Source of the DNA: Gammaproteobacteria bacterium
GTDB taxonomy: Bacteria; Pseudomonadota; Gammaproteobacteria; Competibacterales; Competibacteraceae
Assembly (NCBI GenBank): GCA_024235095.1
Contig: JACKNC010000001.1
Span: forward strand, 1,525,501-1,589,500
Reading direction: 5' to 3'
DNA: 64,000 nt
Below, piece by piece: positions 42,945 through 51,189 of the stretch (the first letter of the stretch is position 1; every line of letters starts with the position of its first letter). A model generated the notes under the pieces. It was given only the letters and a program-made list of their open reading frames with translations, was not told the DNA's origin and did not search any database. The position numbers were made by a program, and so were the translations under genes.

Positions 42945-44752
42945 GCATTGTTCTCCGCCCCCTTCGCCGGTTCGGTCGGCGGCAATAGACTGATGAGCGT
43001 CCAACCTGCATCCAGGTGCGGGGTCTCCCGAGTCGAAAACACCCGCAACATTCCCTTGGGATCGAGTGCAAATAGGGGAATGGCTTCCTCGCCCCATTTG
43101 TCGCGGAAGGCAGCGAAATCAAAACTCGCGGTGAGCGGCGTGGCGCGGATCGCGTGACCCTGCGCCAGCCGATCATGAATGCGGGCGTAAGTGACCTGTT
43201 CGCCAAAGAGCCGGGCCGTGCGATAGGACAGGACCACCTGGTTACGGTTGATGCTGTCCCGCTCCTCGTCCAGGCGCAGACTGTAGATATGATCCGCGCC
43301 GAACAGCGGGCGGTAATACAGACTGACCAGCGTATTGCGCTCCATCCACACTGACATGGCTAACAGCGTGCCGATGCTGTCGAGGTCCAGATAAGTATCA
43401 GCATGTTCGGACAGGATGTTGCCGTGATAAACCGGTATTCCATCCATGCGGGGGGAGCGGAGGTTCTGCCAAACGGGATCGGCCAGAATCACCGGAATCT
43501 CGCGTTGATGGAGTGTCCGGGCCACGGCGCGCGAGACCGGATTGCTGCCGGCGATGAGCACGCCATGCGGCGGCGGCGCAGCCACGCCCAGTTTCTGCAC
43601 CACGATCCGGGCGGTCAGGCTCTGCAGGATCACCGTGACCAGAATCACCAGAAAAGTCAGCGCCGCCAGGGTTCGCGCCTCATCATAGCCCAGGCGTTCC
43701 AGTTGCAGCGCAAACAGCGCGGAGACGGCGGCGGCGACAATGCCGCGTGGCGCAATCCAGGCCAGCACGGCCTTTTGTCGCCAATTCAGGCTGGAGCCAA
43801 TGCCTGCCAGCCAGATGGCGACTGGCCGAGCAATGAACAGAATAGCCAACAGTACGCCCACGGCGCTCCAGCCGACCCCCGCAAAAGCATTCAGATCGAT
43901 TCGCGCCGCCAGCACGATGAACAGTACTGAAATTAGGAGCAGGGTCAGGGTCTCCTTGAAGTCCAGAATGTCCTCGATGAGCAGATCGGGGGTGTTCGCC
44001 AGCCGCATACCCATGACGGTCACCGCCAGCAAGCCGGATTCGGCGGCGAGCGCGTTGGAAAAAGCGAACACACTGAGCACCAGAGCCAGACTGGCGACCC
44101 GATGCAGGTATTCGGGCAACAACTGTCGGCGCATCAGCGTCGCCAGCAGCCATGCACCGGCCAGACCCAGGAGGATGCCGGCAGTCACGGTCACGCCGAA
44201 CATCAAGACGGTGTGCTGATGCTGTTCGGACACGGTGAATTCGAATACCAGCACGGCCAGTAGCGCGCCAATCGGATCGATCAGAATGCCTTCCCAGCGC
44301 AGGATGCTGGCAATCTCCCGCTGGGGGCGAACGCTGCGCAACAGGGGCGCGACCACGGTCGGTCCCGTAACCGTGACCAGCGCGCCAAACAGCAGGGCCA
44401 GCGACCAGGGCAGATCCATGCACAGCCGGGTGGCGAGGGCGATCAGCAGGCCATTGACCAGTGCGCCGAACGTGACCAGATTGCGCACCATGCGGGCGCG
44501 ACCGCGGATCTCCTTGAAACGCAAAGTCAGCGCGCCTTCAAACAGAATCACCGCGACGCCCAGCGAGACCATCGGGAACAGCAAATCGCCGAACAGTTGA
44601 TCGGGATGCAGCCAGCCGGTGACGGGGCCTGCGAGCAGACCGGCGGCCAGCAGAGGAAGAATAGCGGGCAGACCCAGCGCCCAGGCCAGCCATTGCGCGC
44701 CAACGCCCGCCAGCAGAATGATGGCGAGGGTCAGGGGAATGAAGTCGTGCAA
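42941..44752 (-). CDS. CPA-type Na+(K+)/H+ antiporter with TrkA-N-like domain
   Basis: The 603-residue protein has about 12 membrane spans in the first 390 residues. Conserved pieces are FPMVSLGVAVILFEGALTLR near 59-78, VTVTGPTVVAPLLRSVRP near 125-142 and RWEGILIDPIGALLAVLVF near 151-169, the last with the acidic ion-binding pair region. The cytoplasmic C-terminus has a Rossmann-like segment (GVLIAGSNPVSRAVARTLHQ near 398-417), as in KefB/TrkA-N proteins, then a smaller tail. It exports monovalent cations in exchange for protons; the ion is not determined. It is convergent with the GMC gene, and a small ORF precedes it. Confidence 0.88.
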   Translation of the reverse strand: MHDFIPLTLAIILLAGVGAQWLAWALGLPAILPLLAAGLLAGPVTGWLHPDQLFGDLLFPMVSLGVAVILFEGALTLRFKEIRGRARMVRNLVTFGALVNGLLIALATRLCMDLPWSLALLFGALVTVTGPTVVAPLLRSVRPQREIASILRWEGILIDPIGALLAVLVFEFTVSEQHQHTVLMFGVTVTAGILLGLAGAWLLATLMRRQLLPEYLHRVASLALVLSVFAFSNALAAESGLLAVTVMGMRLANTPDLLIEDILDFKETLTLLLISVLFIVLAARIDLNAFAGVGWSAVGVLLAILFIARPVAIWLAGIGSSLNWRQKAVLAWIAPRGIVAAAVSALFALQLERLGYDEARTLAALTFLVILVTVILQSLTARIVVQKLGVAAPPPHGVLIAGSNPVSRAVARTLHQREIPVILADPVWQNLRSPRMDGIPVYHGNILSEHADTYLDLDSIGTLLAMSVWMERNTLVSLYYRPLFGADHIYSLRLDEERDSINRNQVVLSYRTARLFGEQVTYARIHDRLAQGHAIRATPLTASFDFAAFRDKWGEEAIPLFALDPKGMLRVFSTRETPHLDAGWTLISLLPPTEPAKGAENNA

Positions 44753-44761
44753 GGGCGAGCC

Positions 44762-45031
44762 TTAATGATCGTCGGTCGGTTTGGCGTTGCTCTCGCTATG
44801 TCGCTCCAGAAAGGCTTCCACATCAGGCCAAACCTCACGGATCACCAGCAGCTTTTTCAACCCCAGGCTGAACGGACGAAACGCGCCCTCAAAGGTGAGC
44901 GTGGGATGACCCTTATATTCGGTTTCAGTGACTGTAGGTTTTGCAGGTTTCGTTGCGCTGCGCAGTCGCGCGTTTTCCTCCTCCAACTCACGTAGGCGTT
45001 TGAGCATATCCTGTTCATCTTTCGATGGCAT
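44762..45031 (-). CDS. Small hypothetical protein with N-terminal coiled coil
   Basis: The 89 residues begin with a heptad-like helix (EQDMLKRLRELEEENARLRS, residues 6-25), followed by a beta-rich segment (VTETEYKGHPTLTFEGAFRP) and a helix (LKKLLVIREVWPDVEAFLER). The frame and base composition match the neighbours. It lies 9 bp upstream of the antiporter gene on the same strand and downstream of the chemoreceptor gene. I do not recognise the family. Co-transcription with the antiporter is likely. Confidence 0.6.
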   Translation of the reverse strand: MPSKDEQDMLKRLRELEEENARLRSATKPAKPTVTETEYKGHPTLTFEGAFRPFSLGLKKLLVIREVWPDVEAFLERHSESNAKPTDDH

Positions 45032-45058
45032 TGTTGGGGTCTCCTGATAAAAAAACCT

Positions 45059-45967
45059 TTAACTTTCAATCTTAAAAAACTTCATTAATTCATTCAATTC
45101 CTTGGCTTGGGTATTGACGATTTCCCCCGATGCCGTTGCTTGACTGGCCAAGGTGACGTTTTGTTGAACCATGCCATCCACTTTCGCTACCGCCTGACTC
45201 ACCTGCTCGATGCCAATAGTCTGTTGTCGGTTGGCGGAAGCAATTTCCGCCACGATACTGTTAACTTTCTGCGTCGCAAGGACAATCTCGTTCAGGGTCC
45301 TACCGGATTCATTGACAAAGCGTTCTCCCTCAGCGACCTTGGCGACACTATCCTGAATCAGCGTTTTGATTTCCTTGGCGGCTTCGGCGCTGCGCTGCGC
45401 CAGTTTGCGCACCTCTCCAGCCACTACGGCAAAACCCCGCCCATGCTCTCCGGCGCGCGCCGCTTCCACGGCTGCATTCAATGCAAGAAGATTGGTTTGG
45501 AAAGCAATCTCATCAATGACGCCGATGATATCCGCCACTCTGCGGCTGGCGGTATTGATTTCGGTCATAGCGGCAACGGCTTGACCCACCACCTGACCTC
45601 CTTGTTCCGCCTGGGCGCGAGCGCCGGCGGCCAGCGAATCGGCCTGTTGCGCATGGTCAGCATTCTGTTTGACGGTAGCGGTCAGTTGTTCCAGCGTAGA
45701 AGCGGTCTCTGCCAGTGCGGAAGCCTGTTCTTCGGCATGGTGGGTCAGTTGTTGATGATTTTTGGTAATCTCTTCAATGACGCTATGCATGGAGGAAGCC
45801 GTTTCGCGGATTTGCGTCGCCATGTCAGTCAGATTGCTGGCAATCTCCCGGACGGCCTCCAGAAGGCGACCAATCTCATCCGTTCGTTGGTGATGCAGGG
45901 GGGCCTGCAACTCGCCTTGGGCCAGACAGTGAGCCGCCTCCATGGCGATTTTCAGAGGTTTACTAAC
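45059..45967 (-). pseudogene. Chemoreceptor (MCP) gene, 3' part, separated by an IS element
   Basis: This part encodes the signalling half. It begins VSKPLKIAMEAAHCLAQGEL (the HAMP region), then a helical bundle with the strictly conserved hairpin tip EIAFQTNLLALNAAVEAARA and GRGFAVVAGEVRKLAQRSAE. It ends in FKIES. There is no pentapeptide tether for CheR/CheB. The insertion separates it from the sensor half at 47213-48283. Joining the two across the element with one TA gives RHL-VSKPLK in frame and a 659-residue receptor. An in-frame start does exist within the element, so a truncated product is conceivable but would lack sensor and membrane parts. Confidence 0.85.
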
Positions 45968-45969
45968 TA

Positions 45970-47212
45970 GTGGGCTGACACAGAAGTTTTGACAGGTAGC
46001 GGTGGGTGCCCTATGGTTGAGATCAACAGGAGGAATCACCATGGCCCACAAGTATCTGGTTGATCTAACTGAAGAGGAGCGGGAAGACCTGCTGAAGGTC
46101 ATTCATAAAGGCAAGGCAGCGGCGCGCAAGGTTGCCCGTGCCCATGTGTTGCTGCAGGCTGCGGAAGGGGCGACGGATGAGGCCATTGCCCAAAGCCTTC
46201 ACTTGGGGATTTCGACCGTTCATCGTACCCGTCAACGGTTTGTCGACGAAGGGTTGCTGGCGGCGTTAAGCGAGCGGCCACGAGTCGGTTTGCCCCCGGC
46301 CTTGACCGGCAAACAGGCCGCCTTTCTGGTCGCCTTGGCCTGTAGTACCCCGCCCGCTGGCCGTTGTCAGTGGACTCTCCAATTGTTAGCGGACCGCTTC
46401 ATGGAACTCCGGCCCATCGAAGCCATTTCCCGTGAGAGTGTGCGGCGCATCCTTAAAAAAACGACCTCAAACCCTGGCAACGTCAAGAATGGTGTATTCC
46501 CAGTGTCAGTCCCGATTATGTTTGGCATATGGAGGATGTGTTGGACCTGTACGCCGAACCCGATGATCCTCAATACCCCCAAGTGTGCTTCGATGAAAGT
46601 CCGGTGCAATTGACCAGCGAAACCCGCTGTCCTCAACCCGCCCGCCCGGGTCAACCGGCGCGCTATGACTGTGAATACAAACGCGAAGGCACCGCCAATT
46701 TATTTCTATTCGTACAACCCTTGCGCGGGTGGCGTCATGTTAATGTCACGAAACAGCGCACCAAACGCGATTTTGCCCAGCAAATGCAGCAACTCGTTGA
46801 TGTGTACTTTCCGAAGGCGGAGCGAATCCGGTTGGTCGTGGATAACCTCAATACCCACACTCCTGCGGCCTTGTATAGTGTCTTTTCTCCAGAGGAAGCC
46901 CGCCGGATCACCCGCAAGCTCGAATTTCATTACACCCCCAAGCATGGCAGTTGGCTCAATATGGCGGAATGTGAGTTCGCTGTTCTCGCCGGCCAGTGTT
47001 TGAATCGCCGCATTGCGAACCTCGAAACTTTGCGGAAGGAAATCGCCGCTTGGCAAGGCCCACGCAACCTACGTCAGACCAAAATCCACTGGCAGTTCGG
47101 CACCGACTTGGCCCGGGTCAAACTCAAGCGCCTCTATCCTCCCTTGAAATCTTCTGAAACCCCGGTGGACCTAGAAACCTCTGAACCTGTCAAAACTTCT
47201 GTGTCAGCCCAC
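45970..47212 (+). mobile_element. IS630-family insertion sequence, copy 1
   Basis: The element is 1243 bp. It has perfect 28-bp terminal inverted repeats (45970-45997 and 47185-47212; outer bases GTGGGCTGACACAG) and is flanked by TA on both sides (45968-45969, 47213-47214), the target duplication of the IS630/Tc1/mariner group. It holds a transposase split into two overlapping frames. It interrupts the chemoreceptor gene. A second copy of exactly the same length lies at 62384-63626 in the opposite orientation; encoded proteins are identical, so the movement is recent. Confidence 0.95.
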
Positions 47213-47215
47213 TAG
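46041..47215 (+). CDS. IS630 family transposase (two frames, likely frameshifted)
   Basis: The first frame (46041-46613, ATG after AGGAGG) carries the helix-turn-helix part: ARAHVLLQAAEGATDEAIAQ and ISTVHRTRQRFVDEGLLAAL. The second frame, whose inner ATG is at 46529, runs to 47215 and carries the DDE catalytic domain: CFDESP, RLVVDNLNTHTP and NMAECE hold the D, D and E. The change of frame (-1) falls at a run of seven A at 46455-46461, where LKK becomes KNDLKPWQRQEW. Programmed slippage there would give one protein of about 391 residues. The stop codon TAG is built from the flanking target TA plus the next base. Both copies have the same frame arrangement. Confidence 0.88.
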
Positions 47216-48283
47216 ATGGCGAATCGCCAAGTAAAGGAAGAGCGTAGTGACAATAACCGTAAAAAGTCCAAGCCAAGCCAGTTGGCGAGACTTGGCGTTG
47301 GCCGCGTGGGTGATCTCGTCGACGAAAGCGCTGCCCGTGATAATCCACTCCAGGCTGCTGGTGAAATCGAATACCGCGATTTTTTCACGAGGCGCTGTTC
47401 CCCCCGCTTTTGCGTCGATTCGGGAGTAGCGGATGACGCCGCGCTGTTTTTGAAGCACCTGTTTGATCGTCTCTGCAACAGGGTCATTCCCGGACTCCAA
47501 TAAATTTACTCCCTCCTGAGTAGGGTGCAGAACAAACCGGCCATAATCTTTACCGGGTTTGGCGTCGATGACGTAGTAGTAGCCGGTTTCGCCGATTTTG
47601 AGCGCCTTGATTCGGTCTTTGATACGGGTTCTCAACGGCGCGCTAATATCGACGCCCACAAACAATACGCCGATCACTGCGCCATTTTCTCCCTGAATCG
47701 GCTGATACTTGGTCATGTATTCCCGGTTAAACAGCGTCGCGATCCCGTGATAAGATTGACCTTTGAGAAGTTGTTGGTAGCCAGGGTGCTGACGATCGAG
47801 GAGAGTGCCGATAGCTCGTTCGCCGTTTTCCTTCTTCAGTGAAGTACTGATGCGGATGAAATCATCGCCTTGCCTGACGAAGACTGTAGCGACCCCGCCG
47901 GTTTGTCGAGTAAAGGCATCCGGCATCGAGAAGTCCAGGTTAATCGGCTGATCGCCGCTTTTCAGCACGGGTGTAGGGCGACCGGCAATGTCGACCGTGG
48001 CGGAGGAATCGAGGATAAAGGGATCGGGAAAGTTTTGCGCAAACAGCTGCAAGGCGTAGTCGGTTTCCGTTTTGAATCCTTCCACGGCAGTAGCGACCAT
48101 ATCCAGTAACCCGTCGATTTTCGTTTTTATCTCGGCAAGCGCCTGTTCCTCGATCAGCATCGTGGTCGAGACCGAAATCAGCCAGGCGGGAACAGTAAAT
48201 ACCAGGGAAATGACCAGCGGAACCAGCAACGCCAGTTTTGTTCCGACGTTAAATGACCTTATCTTGCTAATTATAAATCGCAT
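47213..48283 (-). pseudogene. Chemoreceptor (MCP) gene, 5' part with Cache sensor domain
   Basis: From the ATG at 48283 (GGGGGT upstream) this part encodes a short cytoplasmic start and the first membrane span (LALLVPLVISLVFTVPAWL, about 15-33). A large periplasmic region of about 270 residues follows, a Cache_3/Cache_2-type sensor with NREYMTKYQPIQGENGAVIG and KIGETGYYYVIDAKPG. The second membrane span comes next (LAWLGLFTVIVTTLFLYLAI). The frame reaches a stop a few codons into the IS element after RHLVG. The ligand is unknown; Cache domains often bind small carboxylates or amino acids. The signalling half lies beyond the element at 45059-45967. Confidence 0.85.
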
Positions 48284-48396
48284 TTTTTCTACCCCCCATT
48301 GAAAAACAAGCCATTCTATAGCTCGATCTTTCAATTTTAATTTTAATTTCAATCGGGTATAGGAAAGTGAGATTATCGCTAGACAATTGGCCTGTT

Positions 48397-48606
48397 TCAC
48401 TCCTTTTTCACCCAGAGTCTAACCCGCAATTCTTCTCCTGCTAATGCAAATTCCGGTTCCCGTCCCGACAACAGGCGCGACAGTCGGATGATCAGTCGGG
48501 GAATATCAGTGCCAATGTTGGCGAAGGCCACGATTTCCCCAGCCACGCTTTCTGGGTTTTCCAATTGACGCTCGAGTTCCCAGCGCTGATTTTCTGCCTT
48601 GAGCAA
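48397..48606 (-). CDS. Possible small protein, unrecognised
   Basis: The 69-residue frame starts at a TTG (48606) directly after an upstream stop. It reads LKAENQRWELERQLENPESV with ASF-like helices later (IPRLIIRLSRLLSGREPEF) and ends VRLWVKKE. The N-terminus looks like the middle of a helix, so it may be the tail of a lost gene. No ribosome site is visible. It lies between proS and the chemoreceptor gene on the same strand. Confidence 0.35.
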   Translation of the reverse strand: MLKAENQRWELERQLENPESVAGEIVAFANIGTDIPRLIIRLSRLLSGREPEFALAGEELRVRLWVKKE

Positions 48607-48642
48607 GCGCCGCTAACAGGTCTTCTCATTACATCGTGTGCT

Positions 48643-50355
48643 TTAACGCCCGGGAGACCGTCCCCGCAGCCATGCCACTAGCGTCTCCCGCGCAACCTGT
48701 ATGCTTTCCGCATCACGCCGGCCACGATATTCCACCTGTCCCGCCTTCAGATTGCGCTCGCTGATCACCACCCGATGCGGAATGCCGATCAACTCCATGT
48801 CAGCAAACATCACGCCGGGCCGGGCGTCGCGATCATCCAGTAAAACGTCGATACCGGCGGCCAGCAATTCCTGATACAGCGCCTCGGCGGCCTCGCGCAC
48901 CACGACAGAACGGTTCGCGCCAATAGGCAGTACCGCAACTTCAAACGGCGCCATCGCCGCTGGCCAGATAATGCCGCGCTCATCGTGATTCTGTTCAATG
49001 GCCGCTGCGACCACTCGCGATACGCCGATCCCGTAGCAACCCATGGTCACGGTTACCGGTTCGCCATTTTCACCCAATACTTCGGCCTTCATAGCCGCGC
49101 TGTATTTGCAACCGAGTTGGAAAACATGACCGACCTCGATACCCCGGGCAACGGCCAGTGCGCCCTGCCCGTCCGGACTGGGATCGCCTTCGACCACATT
49201 GCGAATATCGGCGACCAGCGGCTCGAGACAATCACGGCCAAAGTTGACCCCCGTTACATGCCAGTCGTCCTGATTGGCGCCGGTGACGAAATCCGCCATG
49301 TTGGCGACGGTGCGGTCGGCAATGACCGTTCCAGCAAACCCGACCGGTCCCAGCGAGCCAGGATGCGCGCCAAACGCCGCGTGAATCGCTTCGGGGCTTG
49401 CAAAGGCCGGCGGTTCTTTCACTTGCGGCAGTTTTCCCGCCTTGATCAAATTCACCTCATGATCGCCGCGCACCAGCAGCAAAACGGGTTGCCCATCCTC
49501 CCCATCCACGATGACCGCTTTTACTGTGCGTTCAGCGGAAATTTCGAGGAAGGCGCACAATTCGGCAATGGTTTTAATGCCGGGCGTGCGAACTTGGGTC
49601 AGCGTTTCTTTCGATGCGGGTCGCCCGTCTGGAGGCGCCAGCGCCTCGGCCATTTCGACATTAGCGGCATAATCGCTGCTCGTGGAAAAGGCAATGGCGT
49701 CCTCGCCGGAATCGGCCAGGACATGAAATTCGTGGGAGCGCGCGCCGCCGATGCTGCCCGTGTCGGCCAACACCGCGCGGAATTTGAGATCGAGCCGACT
49801 GAAGATGCGCGAATACGCCTGATACATGGCCTCGTAAGTTTCCTGCAACGAGGTCTGGTCGATGTGGAAGGAATAAGCATCCTTCATCAGAAACTCACGC
49901 GCCCGCATCACGCCGAAGCGGGGGCGAACCTCATCACGGAATTTGGTCTGAATCTGGTAATAATTGACCGGCAACTGCCGGTAACTTTTGATCTCGCGGC
50001 GGAACAGATCGGTGATCACTTCCTCGTGCGTCGGCCCGAAGCAAAAGTCGCGCTCATGGCGATCCTTGATTCGTAACAACTCGGGACCGTATTTTTGCCA
50101 ACGACCCGATTCCTGCCACAGCTCCGCCGGCTGCACGGCGGGCATGGACAATTCCAGAGCGCCGGCACGGTTCATCTCCTCCCGCACCACCGCCTCGGCC
50201 TTGCGCAACACACGCAGACCCAGCGGCAGCCAGGTGTAAATGCCCGCAGCCAGCTTGCGGATCAGACCGGCCCGTAACATGAGCTGATGGCTGACGACCT
50301 CGGCGTCAGCCGGGGTTTCTTTGATAGTAAATAGCGGAAAACGGGATACGCGCAT
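48643..50355 (-). CDS. proS: Prolyl-tRNA synthetase
   Basis: The 570-residue protein is the bacterial-type class II ProRS. The catalytic domain has AGIYTWLPLGLRVLRKAEAV near 37-56, the motif 2 region (FRDEVRPRFGVMRAREFLMK near 137-156) and motif 3 (MGCYGIGVSRVVAAAIEQNH near 437-456). Between them an editing domain of the YbaK type (about 225-400) is present, as in E. coli. The anticodon-binding domain follows (PFEVAVLPIG and LDDRDARPGVMFADMELIGI). It charges tRNA-Pro. The start is the ATG at 50355. It stands alone, with the DUF4124 gene upstream. Confidence 0.96.
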   Translation of the reverse strand: MRVSRFPLFTIKETPADAEVVSHQLMLRAGLIRKLAAGIYTWLPLGLRVLRKAEAVVREEMNRAGALELSMPAVQPAELWQESGRWQKYGPELLRIKDRHERDFCFGPTHEEVITDLFRREIKSYRQLPVNYYQIQTKFRDEVRPRFGVMRAREFLMKDAYSFHIDQTSLQETYEAMYQAYSRIFSRLDLKFRAVLADTGSIGGARSHEFHVLADSGEDAIAFSTSSDYAANVEMAEALAPPDGRPASKETLTQVRTPGIKTIAELCAFLEISAERTVKAVIVDGEDGQPVLLLVRGDHEVNLIKAGKLPQVKEPPAFASPEAIHAAFGAHPGSLGPVGFAGTVIADRTVANMADFVTGANQDDWHVTGVNFGRDCLEPLVADIRNVVEGDPSPDGQGALAVARGIEVGHVFQLGCKYSAAMKAEVLGENGEPVTVTMGCYGIGVSRVVAAAIEQNHDERGIIWPAAMAPFEVAVLPIGANRSVVVREAAEALYQELLAAGIDVLLDDRDARPGVMFADMELIGIPHRVVISERNLKAGQVEYRGRRDAESIQVARETLVAWLRGRSPGR

Positions 50356-50382
50356 GAATCATCGACCTTGTAAAACGAAATA

Positions 50383-50853
50383 TCAGGGATTGCAGAAATA
50401 ATCCTGGTCTTTTTGGGCTTTCTGCAACTCTGTTGCGCGCTCCTCAGCGCTCAGAGTCACCTTGTTACCCTTGGCGTCGGCTCTCACGACCGGCCGGTCG
50501 CCTTGCAGGACTTCTACATTTTTCTTGGCGATTTCGCAGTTTTTGGCGCGTTGATCTTCCGCTTCTTTTTTCGCCTGTTCCTGTTGTTCCTGAGTCTTGG
50601 CCTCCTCCTCGGCCAATTTCCGGGCCAGTTCCTCCTGCTCCTTGGTCAGGTCGCGGCCAGCCTCGGCCCCAGACACCGCGCCGCCGGGTTTACGCACCGT
50701 TTCGTAGGGGACGCCAGTCGGCGGCGGCAACTCGGAATATTGTGGCTGGCCCTGGTCGTCCATCCACTTATAAATGAATTGCTGAGCCTGGGCGCCGGTC
50801 ATTAGTCCGCAACCACCCATCAGCACCATGCATAACAGTGTTCGTTTCAACAT
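50383..50853 (-). CDS. DUF4124 domain exported protein
   Basis: From the ATG at 50853, preceded by GGGAGA, the protein has 156 residues. A signal peptide comes first (MLKRTLLCMVLMGGCGLMTG, cleavage after AQA). The DUF4124 core follows: FIYKWMDDQGQPQYSELPPP, the usual Y-x-W-x-D-x-x-G pattern. A long Glu/Lys/Gln-rich helical region ends it (EELARKLAEEEAKTQEQQEQ). Such proteins are periplasmic and of unknown function. A longer frame upstream to 51021 lacks a plausible start. It lies 27 bp upstream of proS on the same strand. Confidence 0.8.
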   Translation of the reverse strand: MLKRTLLCMVLMGGCGLMTGAQAQQFIYKWMDDQGQPQYSELPPPTGVPYETVRKPGGAVSGAEAGRDLTKEQEELARKLAEEEAKTQEQQEQAKKEAEDQRAKNCEIAKKNVEVLQGDRPVVRADAKGNKVTLSAEERATELQKAQKDQDYFCNP

Positions 50854-51189
50854 CACAAAATCTCCCATCACGTTGAAATTTTGGGAAGGCGGTCGCCACG
50901 CCGGGGCGGTTAACGCCTTGCGAGCATTCTCCAATAATCCGACGGGATTTTGCTGGAAAATAAACTTGTGTAGTATAGCGAGTCCGCAAGGCCCGCGCTT
51001 GACGTGTACTTGACGGTTCACGGCGGGTTGCGCCCGCTGGGGATACCCCTACCGCACGGCGGCGATCCCGCCCAGTCGCGACCCCGGCAGCCACCTTGAG
51101 ACCACGCCATGACGCCCTGTACCTTGGCAAAGGTGTATCTTGTTGACTAGCAAGTTTAAATTAACCCTGCATTATGAGGAGTCCACCCC

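Noticed and set aside
48985..50076. A 363-codon plus-strand frame opposite proS
   Set aside because: ProRS motifs on the minus strand are complete; the plus frame is a shadow with no recognisable domain.
51022..51189. A leader peptide and attenuator for ilvB
   Set aside because: The short frame starting at 51108 (MTPCTLAKVYLVD) has no run of Leu, Ile or Val codons and no terminator-antiterminator pair was visible.
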